In this document: positions 33,291-45,128 of the stretch, piece after piece
Layout of the letters: the number at the start of each line of letters is the position of its first letter
Position numbering within the stretch: the stretch's first letter is position 1
From: Pegoplata infirma
Taxonomy: Eukaryota; Arthropoda; Insecta; Diptera; Anthomyiidae
Direction of reading: 5' to 3'
Assembly (NCBI GenBank): GCA_963921195.1
Contig: OY992536.1
Coordinates: 104,434,778-104,498,777, forward strand
Length of the DNA: 64,000 nt
Program-made: the position numbers and the translations under genes
The notes under the pieces: generated by a model
Told to the model about the DNA's origin: nothing
The model's database searches: none
The model's input: the letters and a program-made list of their open reading frames with translations, nothing else

Positions 33291-34056
33291 CCTTAATTTT
33301 AGTTATGTCTTCTTCAGTGTAGATGGACAGACGGGCGGACAGACAGGCGGACGGACATCGCTATATAGACTCAAAAAGTAATTTTAAATCGATCGGTATA
33401 CTTGAAGATAGGTCAAGGACCAATATTTCTGGTAGTTACAAACATCAGCACAAGCTCATTATACCCTGTACCACAGAGTGGTGTAGGGTATAAAAAATAA
33501 AAAAAAACATTCCTGACAGAATTAATCAATACGAAAATGCACAAACTCTAAATAAAATTTGCCACTGCACTACATCTCAAATATTTTTTTTAAAACAAAA
33601 GATATAACTAAATTTTCAAAAGAAAATTTCTTTCAAAATATAAAAAATATAAAAACAAAATTTCCTAAAATTTTGTTAAATTTAAATAAAAATAAGAAAT
33701 TTACTGAACTATGAAAATAAAAATTTAGTTCATGTACTTATTGATAGTTCATTGTTTTCCTAAAATTTAACTCTTTAATATAAGACAGAAATTCGTTCTG
33801 AATATGAAATGTTTTAAATATCTAAGAAACATATCTTTGTTTTTAAGACATATTTCTTAAAAATAGTATGTTCCTACAAAATTAAGTTCAAATTAACTGT
33901 CAAGTTCATCATATTAGTTTCCAAAATTTAATTAAAAACTAAATTTTTATTTAGTTCGGTTTGAGTCCATATTAATTATTTCTGAGAAATAATAATTGTT
34001 GTACAATGAGAAAATCTAAGAAATAAAAACCAAGTGACAACACTGGCTAAGTGGAG

Positions 34057-34097
34057 ATGTCGACAGCTTTCGGAAGATGCCACCCTTCCATCATCAG
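34057..34097 (-). ncRNA. hammerhead-ribozyme-like core
   Basis: On the minus strand CTGATGA (34097-34091) is followed by T, a 5-bp stem GGAAG/CTTCC with an 8-base loop, and then GAAA. Upstream GGAGTG can pair with downstream CATCTCC (stem I, one bulge). A clean stem III with a UH cleavage dinucleotide is not evident, so cleavage activity is doubtful. Such cores are known from Penelope-like retroelement terminal repeats. Confidence 0.4.
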
Positions 34098-34277
34098 CAC
34101 TCCTTCGATTGCCACACACTTAATGTGTGTCAGATTAAAATTAGCCATTTAAATGAAACTTTTGAACAAATTGAATACCAAAATTACTTTTATGTTTAAT
34201 AACCCGTTTACCCACCATTATTCGTGTTGTATTCGTTTGGCAGAAACTTAATCAATCTCAACTTTTAACAGAGTTGT

Positions 34278-34367
34278 ATTTTTCTCATTGTTAACCCTTA
34301 GTAGGACTCTTTAACGGACATTTTCAAGACTTGAAAAGTCCTACTAAGGGTTAACCATGAGAAAAAT
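34278..34367. repeat. 90-bp hairpin with TTAA/CCCTTAG blocks
   Basis: TTAACCCTTAGTAGGACT is perfectly inverted 24 bases later, and pairing continues outward through ATTTTTCTCAT/ATGAGAAAAAT. TTAA followed by CCCT recalls piggyBac ends, but since the pairing extends beyond TTAA it may be a simple hairpin. It lies about 130 bp downstream of LDLa copy 2. Confidence 0.6.
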
Positions 34368-34496
34368 GGTTTGATTTATTGTTTAAACATATTTAAAAAC
34401 TACAACTATTTATAAAAAACACCAAAAACCTCAATATTAGTATTAGAAACTTGAAACTTTAACTAAAGAAAACTTCACTGCACCAAAATATTATCC

Positions 34497-35083
34497 TTAG
34501 TTTATCTTTCTTGGAGTATTGCACAATTCCCAGGCTTCATCAGAACCATCAGCACATTCAATAGTACCATTACATCTAGCGTTAGCATTAATACAAGCTC
34601 CATAGCCGCACTGAAAACCTGCTGAATGACAACCGTTACCAACGCAAACTTGAACTGATTCATCAGAACCATCTGAACAATTGATGTGACCATCACAAAC
34701 ATCATTCACACTAATGCATTCTTTTGAATTAACACATTGCATTTCATCTTCCGAACTAATGAAAAATTAAAAAAAAATTAAAGATATTAAAACAATAAAA
34801 AAAACGTAGCATACCATGCTCCTTGTAAACTGGCCTCAGTCGTTTCTTTACATATCAATTCATCCGAGTTATCAGCGCAATCTTGTTGATTGTTACACCT
34901 TCGAGTAGCGGATATACAGGCACCATAACTGCACTTAAATGCAAATGACGGGCATGTATCAAAAAACTGTATACAATTTTCAGCAATTTCATCGGAACGA
35001 TCTTTGCAATCCACTTTACCATCACATTTATCTTCATCTTCTATACACTGACCATTGTCACAATTCCACTGACCTTCAGCACA
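34497..35083 (-). CDS. ModSP-like LDLa x4 coding exons, copy 2 (truncated)
   Basis: Exons 35083-34815 and 34755-34497 are joined by a 59-bp intron (GTATGC donor, TTCATTAG acceptor) in the same phase as copy 1. The first exon is the same length (269 nt) in both copies. The four LDLa repeats are all present with every cysteine and calcium-cage residue kept, and the protein is about 85-90% identical to copy 1 by eye. After the fourth repeat (ELCNTPRK) one extra T relative to copy 1 shifts the frame into a TAA stop. Homology ends a few bases later, so the linker and CCP module are missing. It might be a partial duplicate, a decoy-type LDLa protein, or extra upstream exons of one gene. No upstream signal-peptide exon is found, and an RTE LINE begins about 0.7 kb upstream. 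Confidence 0.7.
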
Positions 35084-35100
35084 CTGAGAAAATGCTAATT

Positions 35101-35780
35101 GTAAAATAATTTAAAATGATATCAAAGAATAATACAAATTTTATATATGAGGCATTCCACACCAAATGTTCAGCAAAAAAAAGTTGTGTCGTGTCAATAT
35201 GAAATCATTTGCAAAGTATTCGCTCTTAGGGTACTATTAAATTACAAAAATAAAATTTAAGTTTTTTTCAAAAAGTGGGCCTTGTTAGGCGTGGTCAAAA
35301 ATTGAAAATATCTAACTTTTTTGCCTGAGCATCTTTACTTCAATATTTATGCAACTTAAATAAAACACAGTAAAGTCTTAAAGACAAACGTTTTTATAGA
35401 TTTTAGTATGGGCTATCGATTAAAAAAATAAAAATTAGAAAATTTTCAGGAGAAGTTCTGAATTTTTTAAATTTAAACTTAAACTTTATTTATCAAAAAA
35501 ATGCTGCAATTTTATTTTTTTTTTAATTAAAAAAAAAAAAAGATAAAGGACTTTTCTATCTGTTCTGAAACTTTCAGAGATGTGTTTTGCCTTGTTTTCG
35601 ATAAATCAAATGTCAAAGATTGCAATACGCTAATTTTATACAATAATGGTGTATAAAACGTGTGCGTATGAGTAATATCAATACTTAAAAAATATTTTAA
35701 GAGGCGATGGGAGCGTGAGTGAGTTTTTAATAACGATTACGCACGCTCATGAAAGAACAAATTTAGTAACGCACGATATT
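35101..35780. other. no gene recognised upstream of LDLa copy 2
   Basis: AT-rich sequence with a TATTTATGCAACTTAAATAAAA-like stretch. No ORF or signal-peptide candidate in frame with the LDLa exon could be justified. Confidence 0.35.
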
Positions 35781-38700
35781 TTATTTTTTCCGCCCAACTG
35801 CGGATAATAAATCATACAATTTCACTTCTATGTGAAGTTGTACGATTTGTTATTGCACGTGGGAAGCACAGCTGAGTGCTAACGGACGCGTCACAGGTTG
35901 CGGATAGTGGTACGTCTGCAGATATGTGAGGTAGCTGCTTAAGGCAGTCGCGGACAATCAGCGGTTTCGAAAGTAGAGTCTCAGAAGGTCTCCGGGTTGC
36001 GGCGGTTTCCATTTAAATTCTGAGTGTCAATGATACTCGAAATAACATGGCGAGTGATTGGCGCCATTAAATAACCAATGGCTGTTGCGGTTTTCATCAT
36101 TTTGGTGCCTCCGCGAGAGCGGGCGTCTGTTCTTGCATCAAGCGGCTCGCTATACAAATGTGACCAACTCTCGCCTGTTTGGTAGGCTTTGCTAGCAGCC
36201 CTAGCACCAGTCTCGGATGCTTTAGTCTAATAAGCTACTCATCCTAAACAACCAACTATTAATGAAACCGAAACAAGAAGAATAAATCCGGATATGTTGA
36301 CAAATTTTGGCATGAAAAAAAGGACACGAATAGGAATATGGAACTTAAGGACGCTTATAAAACCTTCTCAATTAGAACAACTTTGCAAGGAATTTAGAAA
36401 CTACAACCTTGCCTTATTAGGTATTAAGATGGCCGGATTCCGGCGAACATTTAACAAGTGATGGCCTAAACCTTCTCTACTCTGGCAAAAAAAACGGATG
36501 AAGTCAGCGCCAATGGTGTAGGATTTCTTTTATCAAAAGAAACCAGACGTGCGCTTGTAAACTGGAAGCCACATTCGGACCGGATCATTTCAGCTACATT
36601 TGAAAGTAGAGCTAGAAGACTGACCTGCATCCAATGCTATGCGCCAACCGAAACCACTGAAAGAACAACAAAGGAGGTGTTTTATAGTCAATTGGACAGA
36701 GTGTTAGCATCGGTAAATCGTGGTGATATTCTAATGGTCATGGGTGACTTTAATACCCAGGTTGGACCAGATAATTCTAGCATGGAAAGCACAATGGGTA
36801 AACATGAATTAGGCAGAAGGATGGATAATGGTGAACTTTTTGTTGAGATGTGTGCAACAAACTCACTCGTTATTGGTGGTACACTTTCCACATAAGAGAC
36901 TGCACAAGGTAACATGGCTTTCACCAGATCACGTGACTGAAAATCAAACTGATCACATCACGATCAGCAAAAAATGGCGTGGATCTCTTCTGGATGTGCG
37001 CAACAAACGAGGAGCAGACATCGCTAGTGACCATCATCTAGTGGTTGCTACACTCCGTATGAAAATTACAGCAATCAGAAAAACTAAGAAGACTTCATCA
37101 AGAATAAAACTCGACGTCGATAAATTGAAAAATCCAAATATTGCCATGAACTACACTCAAGAACTGGAAGATGCTTTGTCAAATCAGGTTACCTCTCCTA
37201 ACTACAGCTGGACAGCATTGGAAAAATTGCTCGTTGATTCTGCCGTCCGTCATATTGGCCACAAAGAGAAAAATCGGAAAGATTGGATGTCAGATGAAAC
37301 CTGGAAGCTTATAGCAGAAAGAAAAATAGCTAAGAACACCATAAACACAGCCAAAACTCGCATTGCTAAGAGTTTAAGTCAGGTAGAATTTTCAAGACTA
37401 GACCGTGAAGTCAAAAAAAGTGTACGTCGAGACAAAAGAAGATGGGCAGATGATATTGCCAAAGAAACACAAACGGGGGCCGAAACCAATCGTAGCCGAG
37501 ACATGTATGGCGCAATCAAAAGACTTACAAAGGTTGCTGTACTCGGTGGAAGGCCCTTAAAGGATGATAACGGTGATATCACAACAGCTAAAGATAAACA
37601 AATGCAGCTATGGACTGATTTCTACAAGGAAATGTTGTCTGAAACATCTATCCCCCAGACACAACCACTTTGTAGATGCGAGTCACATGAGGTCAACCAG
37701 GATATAAGAAAGGAGTGTCCCGGTTAGGGTTGCCAGACGTCCCGCATTTGGCGGGATTGTCCCGCTTTGTGTCGACGTTTCCCGCGTCCTGCGCGGGATT
37801 CCAAATTCCAGCTTTTTTTAGAAACTGCCAGCGCAAAAAAGATTTGTACGAGCATGCTTTTGTAAAAAATTTCTATTTGAGTAAAAATAAAAATTAATTC
37901 GATTTTTACGCAATGGTTTGGATTTTGGGCAATCCGTATAGGGTTTGGCTGCATTTAATTCAGTTCAGATGAAGTTTTTGAAAAGATAACGCCATTATAA
38001 ATCAAATTTTTCGACATTCACAAATATTTTTAATACTACACAACAATTTGACAATGCTAGTTTTCAAAACAATGCGCAACTGGAAATCCTTTACGGAAAA
38101 AAATAACCAAACATTTTTTGGCTAAAAACTGGGCTACCAACTTCCAAAGCAATCTTAGTGCATTTCGATACAAAAAAAATTTCGATATAAAGAAATTTAA
38201 AAACTGATGCCAAAAGTTGAGCAATATATTACAAACACTTCCAAGAAGTAATTTGGTCCAGCAATGCGTCTTGAGGATTTTCCATGTTTGAGACTTAAAC
38301 TGCATATAAATCTATTATTTTTGTCCCGCTAAAATTTTTGAAATCCCGCCATTTTAGCAATTTTTTGCGTTTGTCCCGCTTTATGGAAATAAATTTCTGG
38401 CAACCCTAGTCCCGGTTGTAGAAATTAATGAGGCCATCAAAGCACTAAAACACAACAAGTCCGCTGGTATAGATAACATCCCTCCCGAACTACTACTGAT
38501 CGATCCAATGATCAGTTCCAAACTTTTACATCCACTTATTGATCAATTTTGGTCTTCCAACCATTTACCTGATGAATTACTTGAAGGTGTTATCGTAAAA
38601 ATCCCGAAAAAGGGTGATCTATCCGAGCGTAGTAATTGGAGAGGTATCACGCTTTTAAATATGCTGCTTAAAGTGATAGCCCACATCATTAAGAAAAGGC

Positions 38701-39936
38701 TTTCTGATGTCATTTCCCCACATCTACGAAGTGAACAGGCTGGTTTTCGCCAAGGAAAATCTTGTGTTGATCATGTCAATAGTCTAAGGATAATTGTTGA
38801 ACAGTCCGTAGAATGGAGATCCCCACTTTACCTCGTGTTCTTCGACTTTGAGAAGGCATTTGATACACTGAACCATACCGCTATCTGGAGGGCATTAGAG
38901 TGTAAGGGAGTTCCTCCAAAGATGGTTGCAATTATAAAGGCAATGTACGCGAACGCAACATGCAGAATTCTTCATGAAAAAGAATTGTCCAATAAGATAA
39001 GCATCAACAAGGGAGTTCGTCAAGGCTGCGTTCTATCTCCATTTCTTTTTAACGTAGTATTGGATTTCACCATGCGTCAGGCCACAAAGAAACGGAATAT
39101 CATGGGGACTTCAAGAGCGGCTGGTGGGCCTCGAATACGCGGACGATATATGCCTTCTTACACACACCCATGTTGATATGACAAATAACCTTCGCACTGT
39201 TGTCGAGTATGCTTCAATTGCTGGTCTTAAGATTAACATTCCAAAAACAAAAGTATTACGCATTCACACCCCTAACAACACACCTCTCCACATCAACAGA
39301 ATTCAACTTGAAGAGGTAGAATCCTTTTGTTACCTTGGTAGTATCATTGATAAACAGGGTGGATCTAGTACTGCTATTTTAGACCGGGTAAAGAAAGGAC
39401 GGCAGGCGTTCGGAATGTTAAACAAAGTTTGGAAGTCTTCAATCCTTTCGATAAGAACAAAGTTGAATATTTTCAACTCAAACGTTAAGTCAGTTGTCCT
39501 TTACGGATGTGAAACGTGGAATGCTGCCAATTTTGATGTTAATGTGGTACAAGTGCTCGTTAACAACTGTCTCCGTAGGCTACTAAAGATATTCTGGCCC
39601 AATACAATTTCTAATGCTCGTCTGTGGGAAAAAAGACAGTAGATTTCTATTCAAAGCGAGATATGCAAGCGTAAATGGAAATGGATAGGGCATACTGTCC
39701 GTAAAAACAACAACGATGTTGCAAAGCAGGCACTGGAATGGAATCCGCAGGGAAGTACACGTAGAGGTCGTCCTGCTCACACATGAAAGCGACAAATCCA
39801 ATAAGAAATTAAAAAAGTTCGACTTAGCTGGAGAGAAGTCAAATCAATAGCTCCTAATAGATCCGAATGGAAGAATCTGGTTACGGTCCTATGTTCCTCT
39901 TAGAAACAACAGGAACTAATAATAATAATAATAGAG
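35781..39936 (+). pseudogene. RTE-like non-LTR retrotransposon, near full length, frameshifted
   Basis: A GC-richer 5' leader (35.78-36.3 kb) precedes an endonuclease domain beginning RTRIGIWNLRTL at 36315. The endonuclease continues through VMGDFNTQVG (36740), DHITISKKW (36950) and SDHHLVVATLR (37027), with frame changes near 36430, 36510 and 36890. The reverse transcriptase resumes at about 38410: NKSAGIDNIP, SNWRGITLL, FFDFEKAFDTL, GVRQGCVLSPFLFN and, after a frameshift near 39105, EYADDICLL (YADD intact). The C-terminus (KSVVLYGCETW, about 39490; KWIGHTVRK, about 39680) contains stops. It ends in a TAA/AAT microsatellite (39918-39935), as RTE elements do. A hAT element splits it at 37725. 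It is inactive in this copy. Confidence 0.85.
37725..38408. mobile_element. hAT-superfamily MITE inside the RTE element
   Basis: Ends TAGGGTTGCCAGA and its inverse TCTGGCAACCCTA, with exact 8-bp duplications GTCCCGGT (37717-37724, 38409-38416). Repeated TCCCGC motifs lie inside both ends. The TIR core is shared with the element at 426-4401. No ORF. Confidence 0.85.
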
Positions 39937-40052
39937 CTTTATGATGAAAAAGGGTAGTTTTGGAACAATACTTTGGAAGATATAGCCGATAAAAAATCAC
40001 ATTTTTGCAGTATTATGTTTTAGACAATTTTGAATGCTTTTTTGCTCTAAAC

Positions 40053-40376
40053 CAATGGTTCCCAACTTTTTTTGCGTCATGCCCCACTTTTAAGCTAAAA
40101 GAAACTATTATGCCCCCCTACACTTAAGAAAAAATTGTAAATTTTTCAAATTTGATTTAAAGTTCAAAATTTACTTTTGGTTATGCAAACCTTTTGTTAA
40201 AATCATCGTTTAAACAAAGTTTTTAGAAAAAATTTTCCACAGCCAACTAAATAATTTAACTCAAATAACATTTGTTAAGTTTATTTAACAAAAAAAATTT
40301 TAAAAATTCGCTCATTGCCCCCTGAAGCATTCAAATTGCCCCCAGTGGGGCGAGCATCAAAGGTTGGGAACCATTG
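40053..40376. mobile_element. hAT MITE, 324 bp
   Basis: Ends CAATGGTTCCCAAC and GTTGGGAACCATTG form perfect 14-bp inverted repeats. The element is flanked by exact 8-bp duplications CTCTAAAC (40045-40052, 40377-40384). A further GCCCC-rich subterminal inverted pair is present. This is the Charlie-like TIR type. Confidence 0.88.
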
Positions 40377-40756
40377 CTCTAAACCGTAAGTTGTACGAAA
40401 AAACTTTTCATAACGTTATTATAGATCAAGTGATGGAGATTTAAAATTAACATAAAAAATTAACAAAATTGCTGATCCGGCAGATAAACTTCCTGCGGAC
40501 ATGCCCATATGAAATGAATTAATTGATGAGAGAAAGAAAAAATAACACTAGCTTACAAATTAAAAAAAAATTTGCGATCCACAACATTTTGCATTTATTT
40601 TTTATGTAAAATCTTACGGTGAATCCGTTTTTTAGGTAGAACAGTTTTCGAGATATTGTCAACTTTTCAAATTTTCATCTTTTTAAAAAAGTGGTTTTAC
40701 TTAAACTAAAATATCTCCGAAACAAATTGATCGATTTCATTGATTTTGGTTTTAAA

Positions 40757-41900
40757 CAGTTTTGGCTACCGTTACCCTTTCAATACCGTTACCGATTAAA
40801 AACCCTTTAATATTGACTACCGTTACCGTTACCAATACCGAAATAAAAAACTTTAATTACCGTTACCGATAAAAAACCTTTACCTTTATTCGGATTTTTA
40901 TCGGTATTATAACGGTTTTGTTTCGGTTGTCTGAATATTACTTATTTAAATTTTTTTTGCAGATAAAATATTTTAAATGTACGTAAAATAAAGCTGCAAA
41001 TTTTAGTTCATTGCAAATCGTATTGTTATTTGTATAAAAACATTAAGAAATCGGTCCAATCAATGATCACATTACAATTAAATAAATTTAGACAAAGAAT
41101 ATGTCGAAATCGGCACAACCAATGATCACATTCCCAATTTACATAAAAAGTTCCGAAAAGAAAAGCGAGTAAACATTCTTAAGTGGGAAGATGAAAAAAG
41201 AGACAAACCTGAATTGTGCCAAATCTTTAGTATTGATGGCGAACTGCAGCTTTCCACTTCTTCCCCTTCCTTCCGGAAATGTTCCCGTCAATATTTGTGT
41301 TTTTTTTGTTAAATGTTAGTGGATATAAAGAACTCGGCAAAGCCGAATTTAACACTCTTACTAGTTCTTTATCGCTTTCTTTGAAACAGTTTTTTTAATA
41401 AGTCTTTTCTACTTAAATAAAATACAATTCCGATGTTCCGGCTGTTTATCTGAAATCAGCTGATTTTTCTGCTTAAATTATTATCTGCCGTCTTGACAGA
41501 TTTTTTTAGAAAATCAGCTAGAATCAGCAGATTTCCCAAATGGCCCAAACTGCAGATTTTTCTCATTGCTCACAATGCAGATTTTTTATTGCGTGAAATT
41601 TTAATTAAATTCTGAGGTTATTAATATAATAAAATACTGCTATTTAATTTTGTGTTAAAAACGCAGTAAATTTAAGTTTCTTTTTGAATTTTTTACTTGT
41701 TTTTAACAAATTTGTGAATTTTTAACATTTTGGGTACATTTTATTCATAATACCGGTACGTACCGGTATCGATGTTTTGGTAACGGTTTGTCGTTACCGA
41801 AATAATCGAAAATATCGTTACCTTTACCGTTACCGATATAAAAAATATGTAATACCAGTACCGTTACCAATACCCTTATTCGTTTCGGTAGCCAACCCTG
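40757..41900. mobile_element. hAT element with GTTACCG-rich ends
   Basis: Ends CAGTTTTGGCTACCG and inverted CAGGGTTGGCTACCG, with exact 8-bp duplications GTTTTAAA (40749-40756, 41901-41908). Both subterminal regions carry many copies of TACCGTTACC/GATACCG. A DINE-like 3' end (CTCGGC-AAA-GCCGAATTTAACACTC) is nested at about 41330-41366. No ORF. Confidence 0.85.
41330..41366 (+). repeat. DINE-like 3' end fragment nested in a hAT element
   Basis: The hairpin TCGGC-AAA-GCCGA and AACACTCTTACTAG are preceded by GTGGATATAAAGAA. Only the 3' end is recognisable. Confidence 0.5.
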
Positions 41901-42600
41901 GTTTTAAATTAAGGGTAATTAAATGATTTATCAACCCTACACACAACATTTTTCAAAAAAATTTATCACATAAGAAGCTATTAATGGATATATCGACAAT
42001 TTTGTAGTATCCGACCGAACAGATCGGCCAAAAAATGGTATTGGCCAAAAATTAATATTTGCAAGCATTTTTAACAGCTTTTTCAGATGGGCGTTTGTTT
42101 GTTTAGGCGATAGCAGACTATTCTGACATTCAAATTTAATGGCGAGGTGAAGTTAAGCACCAATTTCGATGTTCGGTAACGGAACGTTCGACGAAATTGA
42201 AAAAAGTTCGGTTACCGAACTTCGAAATTGTGGCCTAACTTCGTACTCGTTCTTAATTTTACACTCAGAATCGTCTTCCAATGCCTCAACAACTCTACCC
42301 CATACAAAAAAAGTTGTTAAAAGTACTCCCAAATACCAAATTTTTGATTAAATTACGTTTTTTGGCCGAACTGTTCGGTCGGACACTACAATTTTGCAAT
42401 CCAATTGCATTATAAATTTCACAAAGAAAAAAAATTTAAATTCGGTTTTCTATTTGACGTTCAAGTCTGATTTAATACAAAGAAATTAAGATGTTTTTAA
42501 AAAAATCCGTTGAAAATTTTAAAAGTTTTATGCATTTGAGTAAAAATTAAGAAATTAATTTTTTTTATATAAATACAGTTATATTTGTGTGTTTATATAT

Positions 42601-43403
42601 TACACTCAACCAAAAATCATTGTATTCCCAAAGAAAATCGCTGTAAATTCAACAGAAATCATTGTTGATTTTGACCCTACAAATATTTATGTTGATTTCA
42701 ATAAAAATTATTGTCAGTTTTTGTAAAAGTTGATCAACTCGTTTTTTTGTAAATCAACTCTTATTTTTTGTAAATTCAACTCATATTTTTGTTAATATAA
42801 GAAATTTATTAATAAAAAAACTTGTTGTTATTTGTTAATATTCTTTTATTAAGCATAAATCACAATTTTTTTATTATTATCGTCGGCTTTTTAAGCTGCA
42901 ATATTTGAAGATTTTCACACACACTTCGTTTATTCATGTTATGCACTCATAAGCCATTCTCCAGTTTTCTGATGATACCAAACAAAATCCTTAAAAAAAA
43001 ACAAAAAGTTTTAATATAGTATAAATACATAAAGTAATCAATGTATTTTTTTACTTACCAAATATTTACAAATCAGATCCTATTTTCATTTATTTTTATA
43101 ATATTAAATATTTTTATAAAAAACAAACACATAAAATAATTTTATAAGAGATAAACACGATTCACATTGCTACCAACTCACTCGTCACTCGTTAATAATA
43201 AAAAAAAAATGAACGAACAGGGTTGTTTTTTCTATTTTGATTTATCTATTGAATTCTGTATAAGCGTTGTAAAAAGTTGATTCAACTTTACTGATTATTC
43301 AAAGATATCAACATTAATTTTTGTTGAATACGGCATTATTCTGTAAAATTTGATCTACAATGGGTTTACTAATTTTTCTACTAAGATATTTCTATGAGTG
43401 TAG
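42601..43403. repeat. TACACTCA-family MITE
   Basis: It starts TACACTCAACCAAAAATC and ends TATGAGTGTA. Inside are repeated TTGATTT and ATCAACTC motifs. Only about 8 bases of the ends are clearly inverted, so the borders are tentative. Confidence 0.4.
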
Positions 43404-43616
43404 GCACACACGAAATAAACAAGTACAACTGTTTTTGTATAAAACTGAAATTATGCTTTTTTGTTCAAATGCACGTAACTTTTACAATTTTTGACGGATT
43501 TTATTCAAAGACCTCTTATTTTCTCTGCAATAAATTAGTCTTCAAATTTACGTACAACAATTAAATTTAAAAAAAAATTAATTAACAATAAGTTAAATTT
43601 ACAATAGAATTTTTTA

Positions 43617-44638
43617 TACCCTCCACTCTAGTGATAGAGGGTATATATAAGTTTGTCATTCCGTTTGTAACACCTCGAAATAATGGTCTAGGACCCCATA
43701 AAGTATATATATTTATGATCCTCGATCGATTTTAAGTCGATCTAGCGATGTCCGTCCGTCCGTCCGTCTGTCTGTCTGTCTGTCTGTCCGTCCGTAGAAA
43801 ACACGCTAACTTTTGAAATACTTTACAGAGGCTACTGAAGTTTGGCATATATGTTTGTCATTTACCTGGTCAGGTTGGTATTGCAAGCCAGCCAAATCGG
43901 CCCAGTGGTTCAAAAGTTATGAGCAAAAGAGTAAATTTCGGCAAGGGTGTTTCGCGAATTTACGAGATAAAAAACACGATAACTTTCAAAAGAAAATAAT
44001 GAGACTACTGAAGCTTGGCATGTATCTTTGCCGTTCCCCGGGTCTGTTTGGTATTAAATTTCAGCTCAATCGGTCTAGTGGTTCAAAAGTTATAAGCAAA
44101 ACACCCTGAATTTCAGATTACTTCCATCTAAAATGCCACGTGTTTAAACAAGTTTTAAAAGCATTGGTGGTAACTAAACAATGCTTTTCAAACTTATTTA
44201 ATTTTAAAACAATGCTTTTTAACCTTGTTTAGTTTTAAAAGCATTGGTAACTTAAAAATTACACTCGAAAAAAATTTTACACTCGAAAAAAATTTTATAC
44301 TCAAAAAAAAATTTTACACTCAAAAAAAAATTTACACAAAAAAAAAAAAAAAATTTTTGTAAAAATTACAATATTTTGTGTACATACGTACGTGCATTCA
44401 CTCAGAAATATTTTTACAGTAAAAAAAAAGATTACACTCGAAAAAAATTTTACACTCAAAAAAAAAAAATAGTAATGTTTTTTTTTTTTTTTTTTTTAAT
44501 GACAAAAAAAGAGTTTTTTACTCAAAATAAAATATTTCTAATCAAAATTGTTAATTTTTTCACGTACTACCCTTTCAAAAAATGCATTGTGGAGGGTATT
44601 CATAGATTCGGCAAAGTCGAATTTAACTTTCCTACTTG
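43617..44638 (+). mobile_element. DINE/Helentron-like element, type A, 1.0 kb
   Basis: The 5' hairpin TATACCCTC...GAGGGTATA is well formed (43615-43650). The GTCCGTCC/GTCTG core is at 43750-43795, and the 3' end has TTCGGC-AAA-GTCGAA and TTTAACTTTCCTACTTG. Between them are tandem relatives of GGCATATATGTTTG...AATCGG...GGTTCAAAAGTTAT and an array of TTTACACTCGAAAAAAA units (44270-44460). A short AT-biased ORF is not significant. Confidence 0.65.
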
Positions 44639-45128
44639 TTTCTTTCTAAATTTCGTTTATTTTGTAAAATTTTCGATGTATCGATGAATAGATTTTAAGG
44701 CGATTATTAGATTGAAAAATATTGTATACGGAATTGATAAAGTATTCATTAAGCTTTAATTTAAAAGTAAAAAAAATCAAATCCTCCGATTTTGTTCGGA
44801 GGTATTTTTATTTATGTAAATCCACTTTTATAAATGTGGAATTTGGCAATATCTTAAAAAATTTTGACTTTATTTTCGAACTCAGCACGCGATTTTACAT
44901 GGAAATAAATGTCAAATATGTATAGTGAATCGAACAATTTTTTAAAATTTGTAAACTGGTGTTACACTTAATAAACTAAAAATGCTTAAAAAGTGAATTT
45001 CGCATTTTTACTCAAATGCATGTAACTTATACAATTTTTAACGGATTTTCTTAAAAACTGTTTTATTTTCTTCGTAATAGATCAGACTTAAACTGTAAGG
45101 AGAGAAATAAATTTTTATTTATTTTTTT
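44639..45128 (+). repeat. segment of a dispersed family also at 40.6, 41.9-42.0 and 48.6-48.96 kb
   Basis: Shared blocks include TCGATGAATAGATTTTAAG-like, TCCGATTTTGTTCGGAGGTA-like and GGCAATATCTTAAAAA sequences. The 40.6 kb copy is inverted. Confidence 0.45.

Larger units (their letters stand above)
31200..33491 (-). mobile_element. DINE/Helentron-like element, type B, with two nested insertions
   Basis: On the minus strand it begins ATACCCTACACCACTC with the inverted GTGGTACAGGGTAT (5' hairpin), carries the GTCCGTCC core near 33350, and ends with a GTCTTGACCGGCT-type hairpin and ATAACTTTCTTACTTG. A type A element (31332-32000) and an ACACTCAAAA-family segment (about 32560-33290) interrupt it, accounting for its length compared with the 0.73-kb copy at 10.6 kb. 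Confidence 0.55.
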
